Positions 56,330 through 64,000 of a stretch of DNA of 64,000 bases are shown piece after piece. Source of the DNA: Betaproteobacteria bacterium (GTDB taxonomy: Bacteria > Pseudomonadota > Gammaproteobacteria > Burkholderiales > UBA6910); NCBI GenBank assembly GCA_016183615.1, contig JACPEG010000055.1, forward strand, positions 1 to 64,000, given 5' to 3'. The notes under the pieces are model-generated. The model was not told the DNA's origin. It was given only the letters and a program-made list of their open reading frames with translations, and did no database searches. Position numbers and translations under genes: made by a program. How positions within the stretch are numbered: the first letter of the stretch is position 1; every line of letters begins with the position of its first letter.

Positions 56330-57592
56330 CTATTCGGCCAGCAAGTACGCCAGGCCCAGGGCGATGCCCGCGGGAACCCCGACCTTTTCGAAGCGGGTCA
56401 CGGAGCTCCCCGGCACCACTTCCACGGGCACCGCCGACAGCTCCACCACCCGGTTGGATACCGAGGACTCCACCAGGCGCAGCAGGGAATTCTTGCGCGC
56501 GGTGCCGATCACGATCCGGTCCACCTCCTGCCGCGACGCAAACGCGGCGATGGCTTCGGCGCTATCCCCGATCTCCACGTGGCACCGGTAGGGCACGCCC
56601 CACTTGTCCAGCAGGGCCCGCGTGGAACGCAGCGCCTTCTCGCCCTGCTCGCGGTGGTAGGTGACCCGGTCCTTGCGGCTCAGAAAACGCGCGATGTGCC
56701 GCGAGAACGGCGCCTGCACGTTAAGCAGATGGATTTCCATGCGCGGATCCTGGACGTATTCCCGGATCACCTGCCGCACGGCCTTGAGGGAGTTTTCCGA
56801 ACCGTCCACCGGCAAGAGAATCTTCACCATGTCAGTCTCTCCTTTCAGGTTGACTTCCGCTGCGATGGGCTCCCTGGACTGCAAGGACGCCCTGAAACGC
56901 TGTACCGCCTCATTTTCCGCCTCGACCTCGCGGGCGCGGCGGTAGCCCAGGCCCAGCACGGCAGCCACGACCAGCCCATACACCACCCAGGCAAAGTCGC
57001 CGCGGCCCTCGAAGTACGTCTTCACCAGCGGCTCCCCCAGCATCATCTTGACCGCCGTCCAGGCCAGCACCGCCGCGCCCAGGTAAATGATTGCCGGGTA
57101 GCGTTCGACGAACCGCAGGATCAGGGTGCTGCCCCAGATCACGATCGGGATGCTGATGAGCAGTCCCAGGGTGACCAGCAGGAAACTGCCGTGGGATGCC
57201 CCCGCAATGGCCAGGACGTTGTCCAGGCCCATCACCCCGTCGGCCACGACGATGGTTTTCATGGCGCCCCAGAAGCTGGCGCTCGCTGATCCCCCGGCGC
57301 CATGGCGGCTTTTCTCTTCCGGCAGCATTAGCTTGTACGCGATCCAGACCAGCAGCAGGCCGCCGGCGAGCATGAGCCCGGGGATATTGAGGAGCCATAC
57401 CACCATCAGGGTCATGGCGCCGCGAACGACAATGGCGCCGGCAGTGCCCCAGGCGATGGCGCGCTTCTGCAGGTGCGCGGGCAGATTGCGCGCCGCCAGG
57501 GCGATCACGATGGCGTTGTCGCCGGCGAGCACCAGGTCAATGAGAACGATGGCCAGAAGGGCCGAGAAAAACTCTGCTGAGAACAGCTCCAT
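56330..57592 (-). CDS. TerC/YjbE-type membrane protein fused to a universal stress domain
   Basis: 420 residues. Residues 1-230 form a TerC/YjbE-type integral membrane domain with the metal-site motifs LIDLVLAGDNAIVIALAARN and TIVVADGVMGLDNVLAIAGA. Residues about 268-395 form a UspA domain (MVKILLPVDGSENSLKAVRQ, ERYVQ-type helix, VEIGDSAEAIAAFA, and IVIGTARKNSLLRLVESS), then a C-terminal hydrophobic tail. TerC/Alx/MeeF-type proteins export Mn2+, perhaps to metallate exported enzymes. A yybP-ykoY manganese riboswitch precedes the gene, which supports that role. A fused Usp domain is unusual. Confidence 0.9.
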   Translation of the reverse strand: MELFSAEFFSALLAIVLIDLVLAGDNAIVIALAARNLPAHLQKRAIAWGTAGAIVVRGAMTLMVVWLLNIPGLMLAGGLLLVWIAYKLMLPEEKSRHGAGGSASASFWGAMKTIVVADGVMGLDNVLAIAGASHGSFLLVTLGLLISIPIVIWGSTLILRFVERYPAIIYLGAAVLAWTAVKMMLGEPLVKTYFEGRGDFAWVVYGLVVAAVLGLGYRRAREVEAENEAVQRFRASLQSREPIAAEVNLKGETDMVKILLPVDGSENSLKAVRQVIREYVQDPRMEIHLLNVQAPFSRHIARFLSRKDRVTYHREQGEKALRSTRALLDKWGVPYRCHVEIGDSAEAIAAFASRQEVDRIVIGTARKNSLLRLVESSVSNRVVELSAVPVEVVPGSSVTRFEKVGVPAGIALGLAYLLAE

Positions 57593-57647
57593 TGCGACCT
57601 CCTTGTGTCAAAAGGGTTGGCGATATCCCCCGACACCGCGCGGGCAT

Positions 57648-57677
57648 AAAAAAACCCTTGCCGTGTCGGGCAAGGGT
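57648..57677 (-). terminator. Intrinsic terminator in the riboswitch leader
   Basis: On the minus strand: 9-bp stem ACCCTTGCC/GGCAAGGGT, loop CGACAC, then seven T. It lies 56 bases before the gene start, so it must be a conditional attenuator. Its 5' arm contains the 3' strand of the riboswitch P1 helix. Confidence 0.92.
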
Positions 57678-57765
57678 CTCGCTCGCGACCCTGGGTCGCC
57701 GGCAAAGCCGGGGAGTGATCCCGGAATGACGACTTTGCCGTTACAAGCTACTCCCCCTTGGAGGG
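57648..57765 (-). promoter_or_regulatory. yybP-ykoY manganese riboswitch
   Basis: On the minus strand the leader shows the family hallmark CCAAGGGGGAGTAGC, then CGTCATTCCGGG, CCGGCTTTGCCGGCGACC and GCGAGCGAGACCCTTGCC. The closing helix P1 pairs CAAGGG (57755-57760) with CCCTTG (57671-57676), the same bases as the terminator's 5' arm. Mn2+-stabilised P1 would therefore block the terminator and switch the TerC-UspA gene on. A second CCCGACAC copy (57629-57636) could also pair with the terminator loop. The rest of the 57593-58005 gap is leader and qmoA upstream DNA. Confidence 0.85.
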
Positions 57766-58005
57766 GTTCCCGCCGGCTTTCACCAGCGAGGACGACAGAA
57801 TTTTCCCACGAATCGGAGCCGCGAACAACCCTGTTCGCGCAATTCCCTTTCGCCCTCGATGGATTGATTCTGCATGAGCGATTTCACCCGCAGGAAGCGA
57901 TTCCGTCTTATTTGCGCATAAGAAATTTGAATCAGGACCAACGGCGGTCGGGCCGTATGCATGCGGTAGAATTCCAGGACTCAACAAGAGGACATCGGAG
58001 GTCCG

Positions 58006-59289
58006 ATGACACAAGCAGTCGCGACCAATCAGACGATTCTGGTCGTTGGGGGCGGAATCAGCGGCATGACCGCGGCGCTCGAAGCGGCGGAGTGCGGCAA
58101 GCAGGTGGTGCTGGTGGAAAAGCTGCCGACCCTGGGCGGCCGCACCGCGCTGCTCTATCGCTACTTCCCCAAGCTGTGCCACCCGGTGTGCGGGCTGGAA
58201 ATCAACCTGCGCCGCCTCAGGGGCAACCGCAACGTGCGCGTCATCACCATGGCGGAGGTGACGGCCATCGGCGGGTCCCGCGGCGACTACACCGCCACCG
58301 TGAAGAGTTCGCCGCGCTACGTCAATGAGAACTGCACCGCCTGCGGCGACTGCGCCAGGGCGGTCGAGTCCGAAATCCCCAATCCCTACAACTACAACCT
58401 CAATAAAACCAAGGCGGCATATCTGCCCCACGCCATGGCTTTTCCCCAGCGCTACGTGATCGATCCCTCCATCATCGGCACGCCCGATGCGGAGCGCGCG
58501 AAAGCGGCCTGCAAGTTCGGCGCCGTGGATCTGGGGATGAAGGAAGAGACGCTCCAGATCAAGGCGGGCGCGGTGATCTGGGCCACCGGCTGGCAACCCT
58601 ACGATGCGGCGAAGATCCAGCCCTACGGCTACGGCCGCTTTCCGAATGTGATCACCAGCGTGGAATTCGAGCGTCTGGCCGATCCCCACGGCCCCACCGG
58701 CGGAAAGATCCTGCGGCCTTCGGACGGCAAGGAGGCGAAGAATATCGCTTTCATCCAGTGCGCCGGCTCCCGGGACGAGAACCACCTGCGCCACTGCTCC
58801 CGCATCTGCTGCATGGCCTCGCTGAAGCAGACCCAGTACGTGCGCGAGGCCTACGGCGACGAGGGCAGGTCCACCATCTACTACATTGATATTCGGGCCA
58901 TCGACCGCTTCGAGGACTTCTACCAGAAGGTACAGAAGGATCCGACGGTCAAGTTCGTGAAGTCCAAGGTGGCGCGCATCGCCGAGGACCGCGCCACCCG
59001 CGATCCGATCCTGCACGGCGTGGACACCGAGGGCTATCACCGCTATGAGAACAGCCATGACCTGGTGGTGCTGGCGATCGGCATGGCCCCGAGCGTGAAG
59101 GGCGCCGACATTCCGGCCGAGATCATCGCGGATTCGAGCGGCTTCATCGAGGCGGGCGCGAACGGCGGCATTTTCGGCGCCGGCTGCGCCACCAACGCCC
59201 TGGACGTGAACCGCTCGGTGCAGAGTGCCACCGCCTCGGTGCTGCGGGCGGTGCAGGTGGTCAACAAAGTGGCGAGGGCGGAGGCGTAG
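58006..59289 (+). CDS. qmoA: QmoA, HdrA-like flavoprotein of the Qmo complex
   Basis: 427 residues. FAD-binding HdrA-like N-terminus LVVGGGISGMTAALEAAECG, PTLGGRTALLYRYFPKLCHP, a CTACGDCARAV cysteine cluster, and IQCAGSRDENHLRHCSRICC with the typical HdrA cysteine pair, then VVLAIGMAPSVKG and GGIFGAGCATNALDVNRSVQ. In sulfur metabolism QmoA passes electrons between adenylylsulfate reductase and quinone. GGAGG precedes ATG 58006. It heads a qmoA-qmoB-hdrC-hdrB operon with a 3-base gap to qmoB. Confidence 0.95.
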   Translation: MTQAVATNQTILVVGGGISGMTAALEAAECGKQVVLVEKLPTLGGRTALLYRYFPKLCHPVCGLEINLRRLRGNRNVRVITMAEVTAIGGSRGDYTATVKSSPRYVNENCTACGDCARAVESEIPNPYNYNLNKTKAAYLPHAMAFPQRYVIDPSIIGTPDAERAKAACKFGAVDLGMKEETLQIKAGAVIWATGWQPYDAAKIQPYGYGRFPNVITSVEFERLADPHGPTGGKILRPSDGKEAKNIAFIQCAGSRDENHLRHCSRICCMASLKQTQYVREAYGDEGRSTIYYIDIRAIDRFEDFYQKVQKDPTVKFVKSKVARIAEDRATRDPILHGVDTEGYHRYENSHDLVVLAIGMAPSVKGADIPAEIIADSSGFIEAGANGGIFGAGCATNALDVNRSVQSATASVLRAVQVVNKVARAEA

Positions 59290-59292
59290 AAC

Positions 59293-61515
59293 ATGGCAGA
59301 AATGAAGACGGCGGCCTACGTTTGCAGGGGCTGCGGCATCGGCGAGCGGATCGACACCGCCCGGACGGCGAAGGTCGCCGAAAAGGAAGGCAAGGTGCAA
59401 CTGGTGCGCCAGCACGACTTCCTGTGCAACGCGGAGGGCGTGCAGCTCATCCGCGACGACATCGAGAAGGAAGGCGTCACTCACATCGCGATCGGCGCCT
59501 GTTCCCGCCGCTCGAAAACCGAAGCCTTTTATTTCCCGACCGTGGCCCTGAGCCGGGCTAACCTGCGCGAAGGCGTGATCTGGACCCAGCCCGAAACCGA
59601 GGAAGCCCGCGAAACCACCCAGGAGATGGCCGACGACTATGTGCGCATGGCCTGCGCCGAGGTGAAGAAAATGAAGCTGCCGGCGGGCAACCCCGAGGTG
59701 GGCCACGCCAAGCGCCTGCTGGTGGTGGGCGGCGGTGTGTCGGGCATGACCGCGGCGCTGGAGGCGGCGAAAGCTGGTTATTCGGTGGTGCTGGTGGAAA
59801 AAACCGGGAGCCTCGGCGGCTGGGCGGCGAAGATTCACCAGCGGGTGCCGTTCCACGAGCCCTACCAGGACCCGGCGCCTACCGGCGTTACCGAGCTGGC
59901 GGCGGCGGTGACCGGCGACCCGGGCATCAAGGTCTATCTCAACGCAACGCTATCCCGGACCAGCGGAGCGCCGGGACGCTTCAAGGTACAGATCGCGACC
60001 GAGAGCGGCGGAAGCAGCGCCGAGGAAGTGGGCGCCATCGTCCAGGCCACGGGCTTCACCACCTACGACATCGCGAAGCTGCCCGAGCTGGGCGGCGGCA
60101 AAAGCCCCAACGTGGTGGACCAGGCAGGACTGGAAAAGCTCGCCATGGAGGCAGCCGCCAAGGGCCAGCCGATTCGCCGGCCCTCCGACGGCGGCGAAGT
60201 GAAGACGGTGGCCTTCGTCCAGTGCGCCGGCCAGCGCGACGAGACCGGCACCCACCTGCCCTACTGCTCGGGCCACTGCTGCGCCACCTCCATCAAGCAG
60301 GCGATGTATTTCAAGGACGCCAATCCCGGTGTGGACACGGTGGTGATCTACACCGATCTCCGGGTCCCGGGCAATGGCGAGGACTTCTACCGCAGCGGCC
60401 AGTCGAAGGGCGTCACTTTCACCAAGGGCAAGGTGTCGAGCGTGGAGGCCGGCGGCAACGGCTGCAAGGTGAACTTCCACGATCTCATCCTCGACGACAA
60501 AAACGCCTCGATCCAGGCGGATCTGGTGGTGCTTGCCACTGGCCAGGTGCCGGTGTCGGGGGTCAACATCGAGAAGCAGGAAGAGATGCCCGCCGAGGAA
60601 AAGAAGGTCATCTCCATCCTCAACCTCGACTATCGCCAGGGCCCGGACCTGCCCCAGCTCAAGTACGGATTCACCGACTCCCACTTCATCTGCTTCCCCT
60701 ATGAGACCCGCCGCACCGGCATCTACGCGGCGGGGCCGGTGCGCCGCCCCATGGACATGGTGCAGGCCATCGAGGACGCCACCGGCGCGACGCTGAAGGC
60801 GATCCAGGCCATGGAGAACGCGGAACTCGGGCGCGCGGCCCATCCCCGCTCCGGCGATCTGTCCTTCCCCTCGTTCCGGGTCGACGGCTGCACCCAGTGC
60901 AAGCGCTGCACCGTGGAGTGCCCGTTCGGGGCCATTGACGAGGACGAGCAGCGCTATCCGGTTTTCAACGAGTCCCGCTGCCGCCGCTGCGGCACCTGCA
61001 TGGGGGCGTGCCCGGTGCGGGTGATTTCCTTCGAGAACTACTCGGTGGATACGGTCGGCTCCCAGATCAAGGCGGTGGACATGCCCGACGAGTTCTCCGA
61101 GAAACCGCGCATCCTGGTGCTGGCCTGCGAGAACGACGCCTACCCGGCCCTCGACATGGCGGGGATGACGCGAACCCAGTACAGCGCTTTCGTGCGCGTC
61201 ATCCCGGTGCGCTGCCTGGGCTCGGTCAACTCCATCTGGATCACCGACGCGCTGAACAGCGGCTACGACGGCGTGATGCTGATGGGCTGCAAGCACGGCG
61301 ACGACTACCAGTGCCATTTCGTGAAGGGTTCGGAGCTGGCGACTTACCGCATGAGCAAGATCGACGACACCCTGAAGCAGCTGGCGCTGGAGACCGAGCG
61401 CGTGGCCACCTACGAGGTGGCAATCACCGACATCGCCCGGGTGCCCCGGCTCATCAACGACTACGCGGCCAAGATCAACGAAATCGGGATGAGCCCGCTG
61501 AAGGGATTTGCTTAG
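59293..61515 (+). CDS. qmoB: QmoB, HdrA/MvhD-like flavoprotein-iron-sulfur protein
   Basis: 740 residues. An N-terminal cysteine motif (YVCRGCGIGERID) precedes an HdrA-like FAD domain (VVGGGVSGMTAALEAAKAGY; FVQCAGQRDETGTHLPYCSG). Two 4Fe-4S clusters are seen in CTQCKRCTVECPFGAI and CRRCGTCMGACPVRVI. A C-terminal MvhD-like domain holds ILVLACENDAYPALDMAG, VRCLGSVNSIWI and MLMGCKHGDDYQCHF. It forms the electron-transfer core with QmoA. A GTAGGGTGCG repeat fills the gap to hdrC. Confidence 0.95.
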   Translation: MAEMKTAAYVCRGCGIGERIDTARTAKVAEKEGKVQLVRQHDFLCNAEGVQLIRDDIEKEGVTHIAIGACSRRSKTEAFYFPTVALSRANLREGVIWTQPETEEARETTQEMADDYVRMACAEVKKMKLPAGNPEVGHAKRLLVVGGGVSGMTAALEAAKAGYSVVLVEKTGSLGGWAAKIHQRVPFHEPYQDPAPTGVTELAAAVTGDPGIKVYLNATLSRTSGAPGRFKVQIATESGGSSAEEVGAIVQATGFTTYDIAKLPELGGGKSPNVVDQAGLEKLAMEAAAKGQPIRRPSDGGEVKTVAFVQCAGQRDETGTHLPYCSGHCCATSIKQAMYFKDANPGVDTVVIYTDLRVPGNGEDFYRSGQSKGVTFTKGKVSSVEAGGNGCKVNFHDLILDDKNASIQADLVVLATGQVPVSGVNIEKQEEMPAEEKKVISILNLDYRQGPDLPQLKYGFTDSHFICFPYETRRTGIYAAGPVRRPMDMVQAIEDATGATLKAIQAMENAELGRAAHPRSGDLSFPSFRVDGCTQCKRCTVECPFGAIDEDEQRYPVFNESRCRRCGTCMGACPVRVISFENYSVDTVGSQIKAVDMPDEFSEKPRILVLACENDAYPALDMAGMTRTQYSAFVRVIPVRCLGSVNSIWITDALNSGYDGVMLMGCKHGDDYQCHFVKGSELATYRMSKIDDTLKQLALETERVATYEVAITDIARVPRLINDYAAKINEIGMSPLKGFA

Positions 61516-61520
61516 CGGGT

Positions 61521-61625
61521 CCGGTGCGTGGGACGCACCCTACGCGCAGGTCACCGCTCTTTCGTAGGGTGCGCCCTGCGCACCGGTGGTGGGTTTTTGA
61601 ATCGGTGCGTGGGACGCACCCTGCA
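61521..61625. repeat. GTAGGGTGCG repeats in the qmoB-hdrC gap
   Basis: CGGTGCGTGGGACGCACCCT, then CGTAGGGTGCGCCCTGCGCA, then another GGTGCGTGGGACGCACCCT. The element occupies almost the whole 128-base gap. Confidence 0.85.
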
Positions 61626-61643
61626 GGCTGACGAGGTTTACAA

Positions 61644-62267
61644 ATGGGTGACATGAACATTCAGGCCATCGAGCAGTACCGCAGCGACTTCCTGAAGGAA
61701 GTGGAAGAGCGGGTCGAGGAAGGCCACTGGGTCAAGATGTGCATGCAGTGCGGAGTGTGCTCGGGCTCCTGCCCGTTCGGCCCCCACTGGGCCCATCCGC
61801 CCCAGGAGATCTTCATGATGATCCGCGCCGGCAAGCGCGAGGAAGTGCTCAGCTCGGACTCCATGTGGATGTGCACGTCCTGCTACAACTGCGTGGTGCG
61901 CTGCCCGCGCCAGCTTCCCATCACCCAGATCATGCACGGGCTCGCCACCTACGCCCACCGCCTGGGGCTTGCCCCCAGGAACCAGCCGACGCGGGACTTT
62001 TCCATCCTGTTCTGGGAGAACTGCACCAAGACCGGCCGCGTTAACGAGCTCAAGCTCACGCTGGGGGTCTACTTCCGCGAGGGGCTGATGGCCGGGATCA
62101 AGAAGGCCTGGAACATGCGCAACATCGGGTTCGGGCTCCTGCTTACCAAGCGCCTCAATCCCTTCGAGCTGTTCAAGGGTCACGCCTGCAAGGACCAGAA
62201 GGGCATTCACGCGATGCTCAAGAAGGCCCAGGAGATCGAGGCCAGGCGCCACAAGCTGCCTGCCTGA
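61644..62267 (+). CDS. hdrC: HdrC-like iron-sulfur protein (QmoC replacement)
   Basis: 207 residues. Two 4Fe-4S motifs: CMQCGVCSGSCPFGPHWAH and CTSCYNCVVRCPRQLP. The C-terminal half (FREGLMAGIKKAWNMRNIGF and LNPFELFKGHACKDQKG) is helical but has no cytochrome b-type membrane helices, unlike true QmoC. The hdrC-hdrB pair that replaces qmoC is known from Gram-positive sulfate reducers and from some sulfur oxidisers. ATG 61644 (MGDMNIQ; the frame also allows 61653). Confidence 0.92.
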   Translation: MGDMNIQAIEQYRSDFLKEVEERVEEGHWVKMCMQCGVCSGSCPFGPHWAHPPQEIFMMIRAGKREEVLSSDSMWMCTSCYNCVVRCPRQLPITQIMHGLATYAHRLGLAPRNQPTRDFSILFWENCTKTGRVNELKLTLGVYFREGLMAGIKKAWNMRNIGFGLLLTKRLNPFELFKGHACKDQKGIHAMLKKAQEIEARRHKLPA

Positions 62268-62278
62268 GAAAACGTAAT

Positions 62279-62423
62279 TGTAGGGTGCGTCCCACGCACC
62301 GATCGGAAGCGCCGTAAAGGCTGGTGCGCAGGGCGCACCCTACGAGAAGGCGGTGGCGATGCGTTGGGTGCGTCCCACGCACCCAACGAACGAATGACGG
62401 TGCGCATGGCGCACCCTGCGAGC
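62279..62423. repeat. GTAGGGTGCG repeats in the hdrC-hdrB gap
   Basis: TAGGGTGCGTCCCACGCACC at 62281, GGTGCGCAGGGCGCACCCTACG at about 62321, then GGGTGCGTCCCACGCACCCA and GGTGCGCATGGCGCACCCTGCG. Two successive copies of the palindrome, the second degenerate. Confidence 0.85.
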
Positions 62424-62435
62424 TGGAGAAATACC

Positions 62436-63350
62436 ATGGCCAAAAAGGAATACGCGTTCTACCCGGGCTGCTCGTCGCAGCTCAAGGCGTCGGCATCGAA
62501 CTACCTGGTGTCGGTGAACGCCATGTGCAAGACGCTCGACGTCAAGCTCACCACGATCCCAGACTGGAACTGCTGCGGGGCGTCCATCAGCTATGCCGGG
62601 GCGGGCGAACTGCCCCGCCACGTGCTGAATGCCCGCAATTTCGCGCTCTCGGAGCAACACCTGCCGGGGCAGGACATCGTCGCCACCTGCGCCGCCTGCT
62701 GGCTGGGGGCGCGGGAGACCAAGGAGAAGCTCGACGCCTCGAGCCAGCTGCTGGCGGACACCAACGAGGCGCTGAAGGCGGCGGGGCTGCACTACGAAGG
62801 CAAGGCGGAAATCCGCCACATGGTGGCGGTGCTGATCGAGGACTTCGGCTATGCCGAGCTGGGCAAGCCGGTGGTGAAGCCCCTGGAGGGCCTCAAGTTC
62901 GCGGGCTACGTGGGCTGCCAGACCAACCGGCCCTTTGGCATCGCGGGCGAGTCCTTCGAGAATCCCATGTATCTCGACAAGCTGGTGGAAACCGTCGGCG
63001 CCGAAGCCCTCACCCAGTACGACCAGAAAGTGACCTGCTGCGGCGGCGCGCTGGCGTTCTCGGAAACCGAGAAGGCCATGAAGCAGATCAAGGACATCGT
63101 GGAATCGGCCTACGACCACGGCGCCGACATGATCGTCACGCCCTGCCCCCTGTGCCAGGCCAACGTGGAGGTCTACCAGTCGGAGATCAACAAGACCCAC
63201 AGCACGAAGTTTGCGATGCCCGTGACCTACTACAGCCAGCTGATGACCGTGGCCTACGGCGGCACGCCGAAGGAAGCGGGGCTGGACGGTCACATCATCA
63301 AACCCACCAAGCTGCAGGAAATCGCGGTCAAGGTCGTGCCGAAGAGATAG
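62436..63350 (+). CDS. hdrB: HdrB-like CCG-domain protein
   Basis: 304 residues from ATG 62436 (GGAGAAATACC upstream). Two CCG-type cysteine-rich domains: YPGCSSQLKAS, WNCCGASISYAGAGE and TCAACW in the first; VGCQTNRPFG, TCCGGALAFSETEKAM and PCPLCQANVEVYQ in the second. In HdrB these bind a non-cubane 4Fe-4S pair and handle disulfide or quinone-linked chemistry. With HdrC it probably replaces the membrane subunit QmoC. Its terminal codons are partly duplicated downstream. Confidence 0.93.
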   Translation: MAKKEYAFYPGCSSQLKASASNYLVSVNAMCKTLDVKLTTIPDWNCCGASISYAGAGELPRHVLNARNFALSEQHLPGQDIVATCAACWLGARETKEKLDASSQLLADTNEALKAAGLHYEGKAEIRHMVAVLIEDFGYAELGKPVVKPLEGLKFAGYVGCQTNRPFGIAGESFENPMYLDKLVETVGAEALTQYDQKVTCCGGALAFSETEKAMKQIKDIVESAYDHGADMIVTPCPLCQANVEVYQSEINKTHSTKFAMPVTYYSQLMTVAYGGTPKEAGLDGHIIKPTKLQEIAVKVVPKR

Positions 63351-63420
63351 CGCGTAGGGCGGAAGCCATCGGCATTTGTGGTCAAGGTCGCGCCGGAGAG
63401 ATCGCCCGTAGCGCGTAGGG
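63335..63420. repeat. Duplicated hdrB 3' end with GTAGGGCGGA repeats
   Basis: The last hdrB bases (GCGGTCAAGGTCGTGCCGAA, then GAGATAG) recur at 63379-63402 as GTGGTCAAGGTCGCGCCGGA. Both copies are followed by GCGTAGGGCGGAAGCCATCG. The 63351-63703 gap contains this, a GGCGTTCCGCCG palindrome, and the hsp20 promoter. Confidence 0.75.
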
Positions 63421-63590
63421 CGGAAGCCATCGGCGTTCCGCCGGATTTCTTCTGACTCCACGCTACGGTAGGATTCCGGCGAACCGTAAAAGCGTTTCAT
63501 TTTCGTTCCGGCTCCGGCAACGGCCACGCGCGCCCGCTGCATCAAAACCCCTCTGCGGAATCATTAAAACATTCACTCGCCGTGGGCCCG

Positions 63591-63618
63591 TTGAAGCGGC
63601 GCCGGCAGGACCTATATT
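63591..63618 (+). promoter_or_regulatory. Probable hsp20 promoter
   Basis: TTGAAG (63591-63596), 16-base spacer, TATATT (63613-63618). The CCCGTTGAAG -35 has some likeness to heat-shock sigma-32 sites, but the -10 is not C-rich. Leader about 80 bases. Confidence 0.4.
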
Positions 63619-63703
63619 GAAGTGGAGAGGAGCGAGAATTTCGGGCCTGCGTCGCCCCAAAACGGCACGCAGGGTTTATCAACACAGGTCAAGGAGGCAC
63701 GCC

Positions 63704-64000
63704 ATGAAGACCGAGACCAGGGAACTGACCATCCGTAAAGGTCACGAAGTCCGGAAAGCGGCCCCCGCCTTGGCTGTTACCGCGTTCGAGGAAATGGAAC
63801 GCCTGTTCGACAGGTTGTTCCCGCGCGGTTGGATGCGGCCGTTCCGGTGGGACCCGCTGACCTGGCATGAAATGGCGCCCATGTTTGAAGGTGGGCTGCC
63901 GAAGATCGACGTCATCGACCGCGAAAGCGATATCGTGGTTCGGGCCGAGGTCGCGGGCGTCGAGAAGAAGGACCTCGAAGTGTCGCTGACCGAGAACCTG
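63704..64000 (+). CDS. Hsp20/alpha-crystallin small heat-shock protein, 5' part
   Basis: 99 residues to the window end. Start ATG 63704 follows AAGGAGGCACGCC. An amphipathic N-terminal arm (VTAFEEMERLFDRLFPRGWM) is followed by the start of the alpha-crystallin domain: LPKIDVIDRESDIVVRAEVA, then GVEKKDLEVSLTENL. The gene is cut by the window edge, so length and C-terminal IxI motif cannot be checked. Family assignment is firm. Confidence 0.93.
   Translation, partial: MKTETRELTIRKGHEVRKAAPALAVTAFEEMERLFDRLFPRGWMRPFRWDPLTWHEMAPMFEGGLPKIDVIDRESDIVVRAEVAGVEKKDLEVSLTENL

Overview
The window is high-GC chromosomal DNA whose core genes (mutL-miaA, xseA, lpxK-kdsB-adk, dtd, ppa, split pntAA/pntAB/pntB) are of betaproteobacterial type. 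A QmoAB-HdrCB electron-transfer module at the right end points to a lithotrophic, probably sulfur-oxidising lineage (Sulfuricella/Thiobacillus/Rhodocyclales-like). The placement is inferred from gene content only. Energy metabolism leans on pyrophosphate: a PPi-dependent phosphofructokinase, a K+-independent H+-pyrophosphatase, a soluble pyrophosphatase and a class I aldolase are all present.

Layout. 1-4.1 kb is a lower-GC accessory stretch: a Ser/Thr kinase, a two-gene envelope operon, two decayed higA copies, an intact higA with a decapitated higB, and a DUF2283/DUF4258 pair. 4.3-7.2 kb is pnt (minus strand). 7.4-16.6 kb holds mutL, miaA, xseA, exbBD, lpxK, a Trm112-like gene, kdsB, adk. 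16.7-20.6 kb holds pfp and hppA. 21.3-28.4 kb is the most interesting block: a ruined TPP-enzyme gene, a GntR regulator, and a divergent operon encoding a B12-binding subunit, a CoA ligase, a MeaB GTPase and an acyl-CoA mutase with the Ile/Asp active-site signature of 2-hydroxyisobutyryl-CoA mutase. It ends in a fused double left-handed beta-helix protein whose three carbonic-anhydrase histidines are split between its two halves.

28.4-39.6 kb carries aldolase, an orphan ParA, a GFA protein, a patatin lipoprotein, glpK, a glycerophosphodiesterase, malonyl-CoA decarboxylase and several envelope proteins. 39.8-42.4 kb is a lower-GC island: a possible nuclease, an attC-like palindrome, a HEPN-like protein, a GIY-YIG protein and a membrane protein. 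42.5-57.6 kb holds a Dyp peroxidase, acyl-CoA ligase, CaiB transferase, quinone oxidoreductase, two tandem HD phosphodiesterase-like proteins, an exported RNase Sa-like enzyme with a barstar, DUF72-dtd, an L-2-hydroxyglutarate oxidase-like enzyme, ppa, a deleted TerC, and a TerC-UspA fusion behind a yybP-ykoY manganese riboswitch. 58.0-63.4 kb is qmoA-qmoB-hdrC-hdrB. The window ends inside an hsp20 gene.

Intergenic gaps are rich in palindromic repeats, above all a family beginning GTAGGGTGCGTCCCACGC that occurs in at least six places, including both gaps of the qmo-hdr operon.
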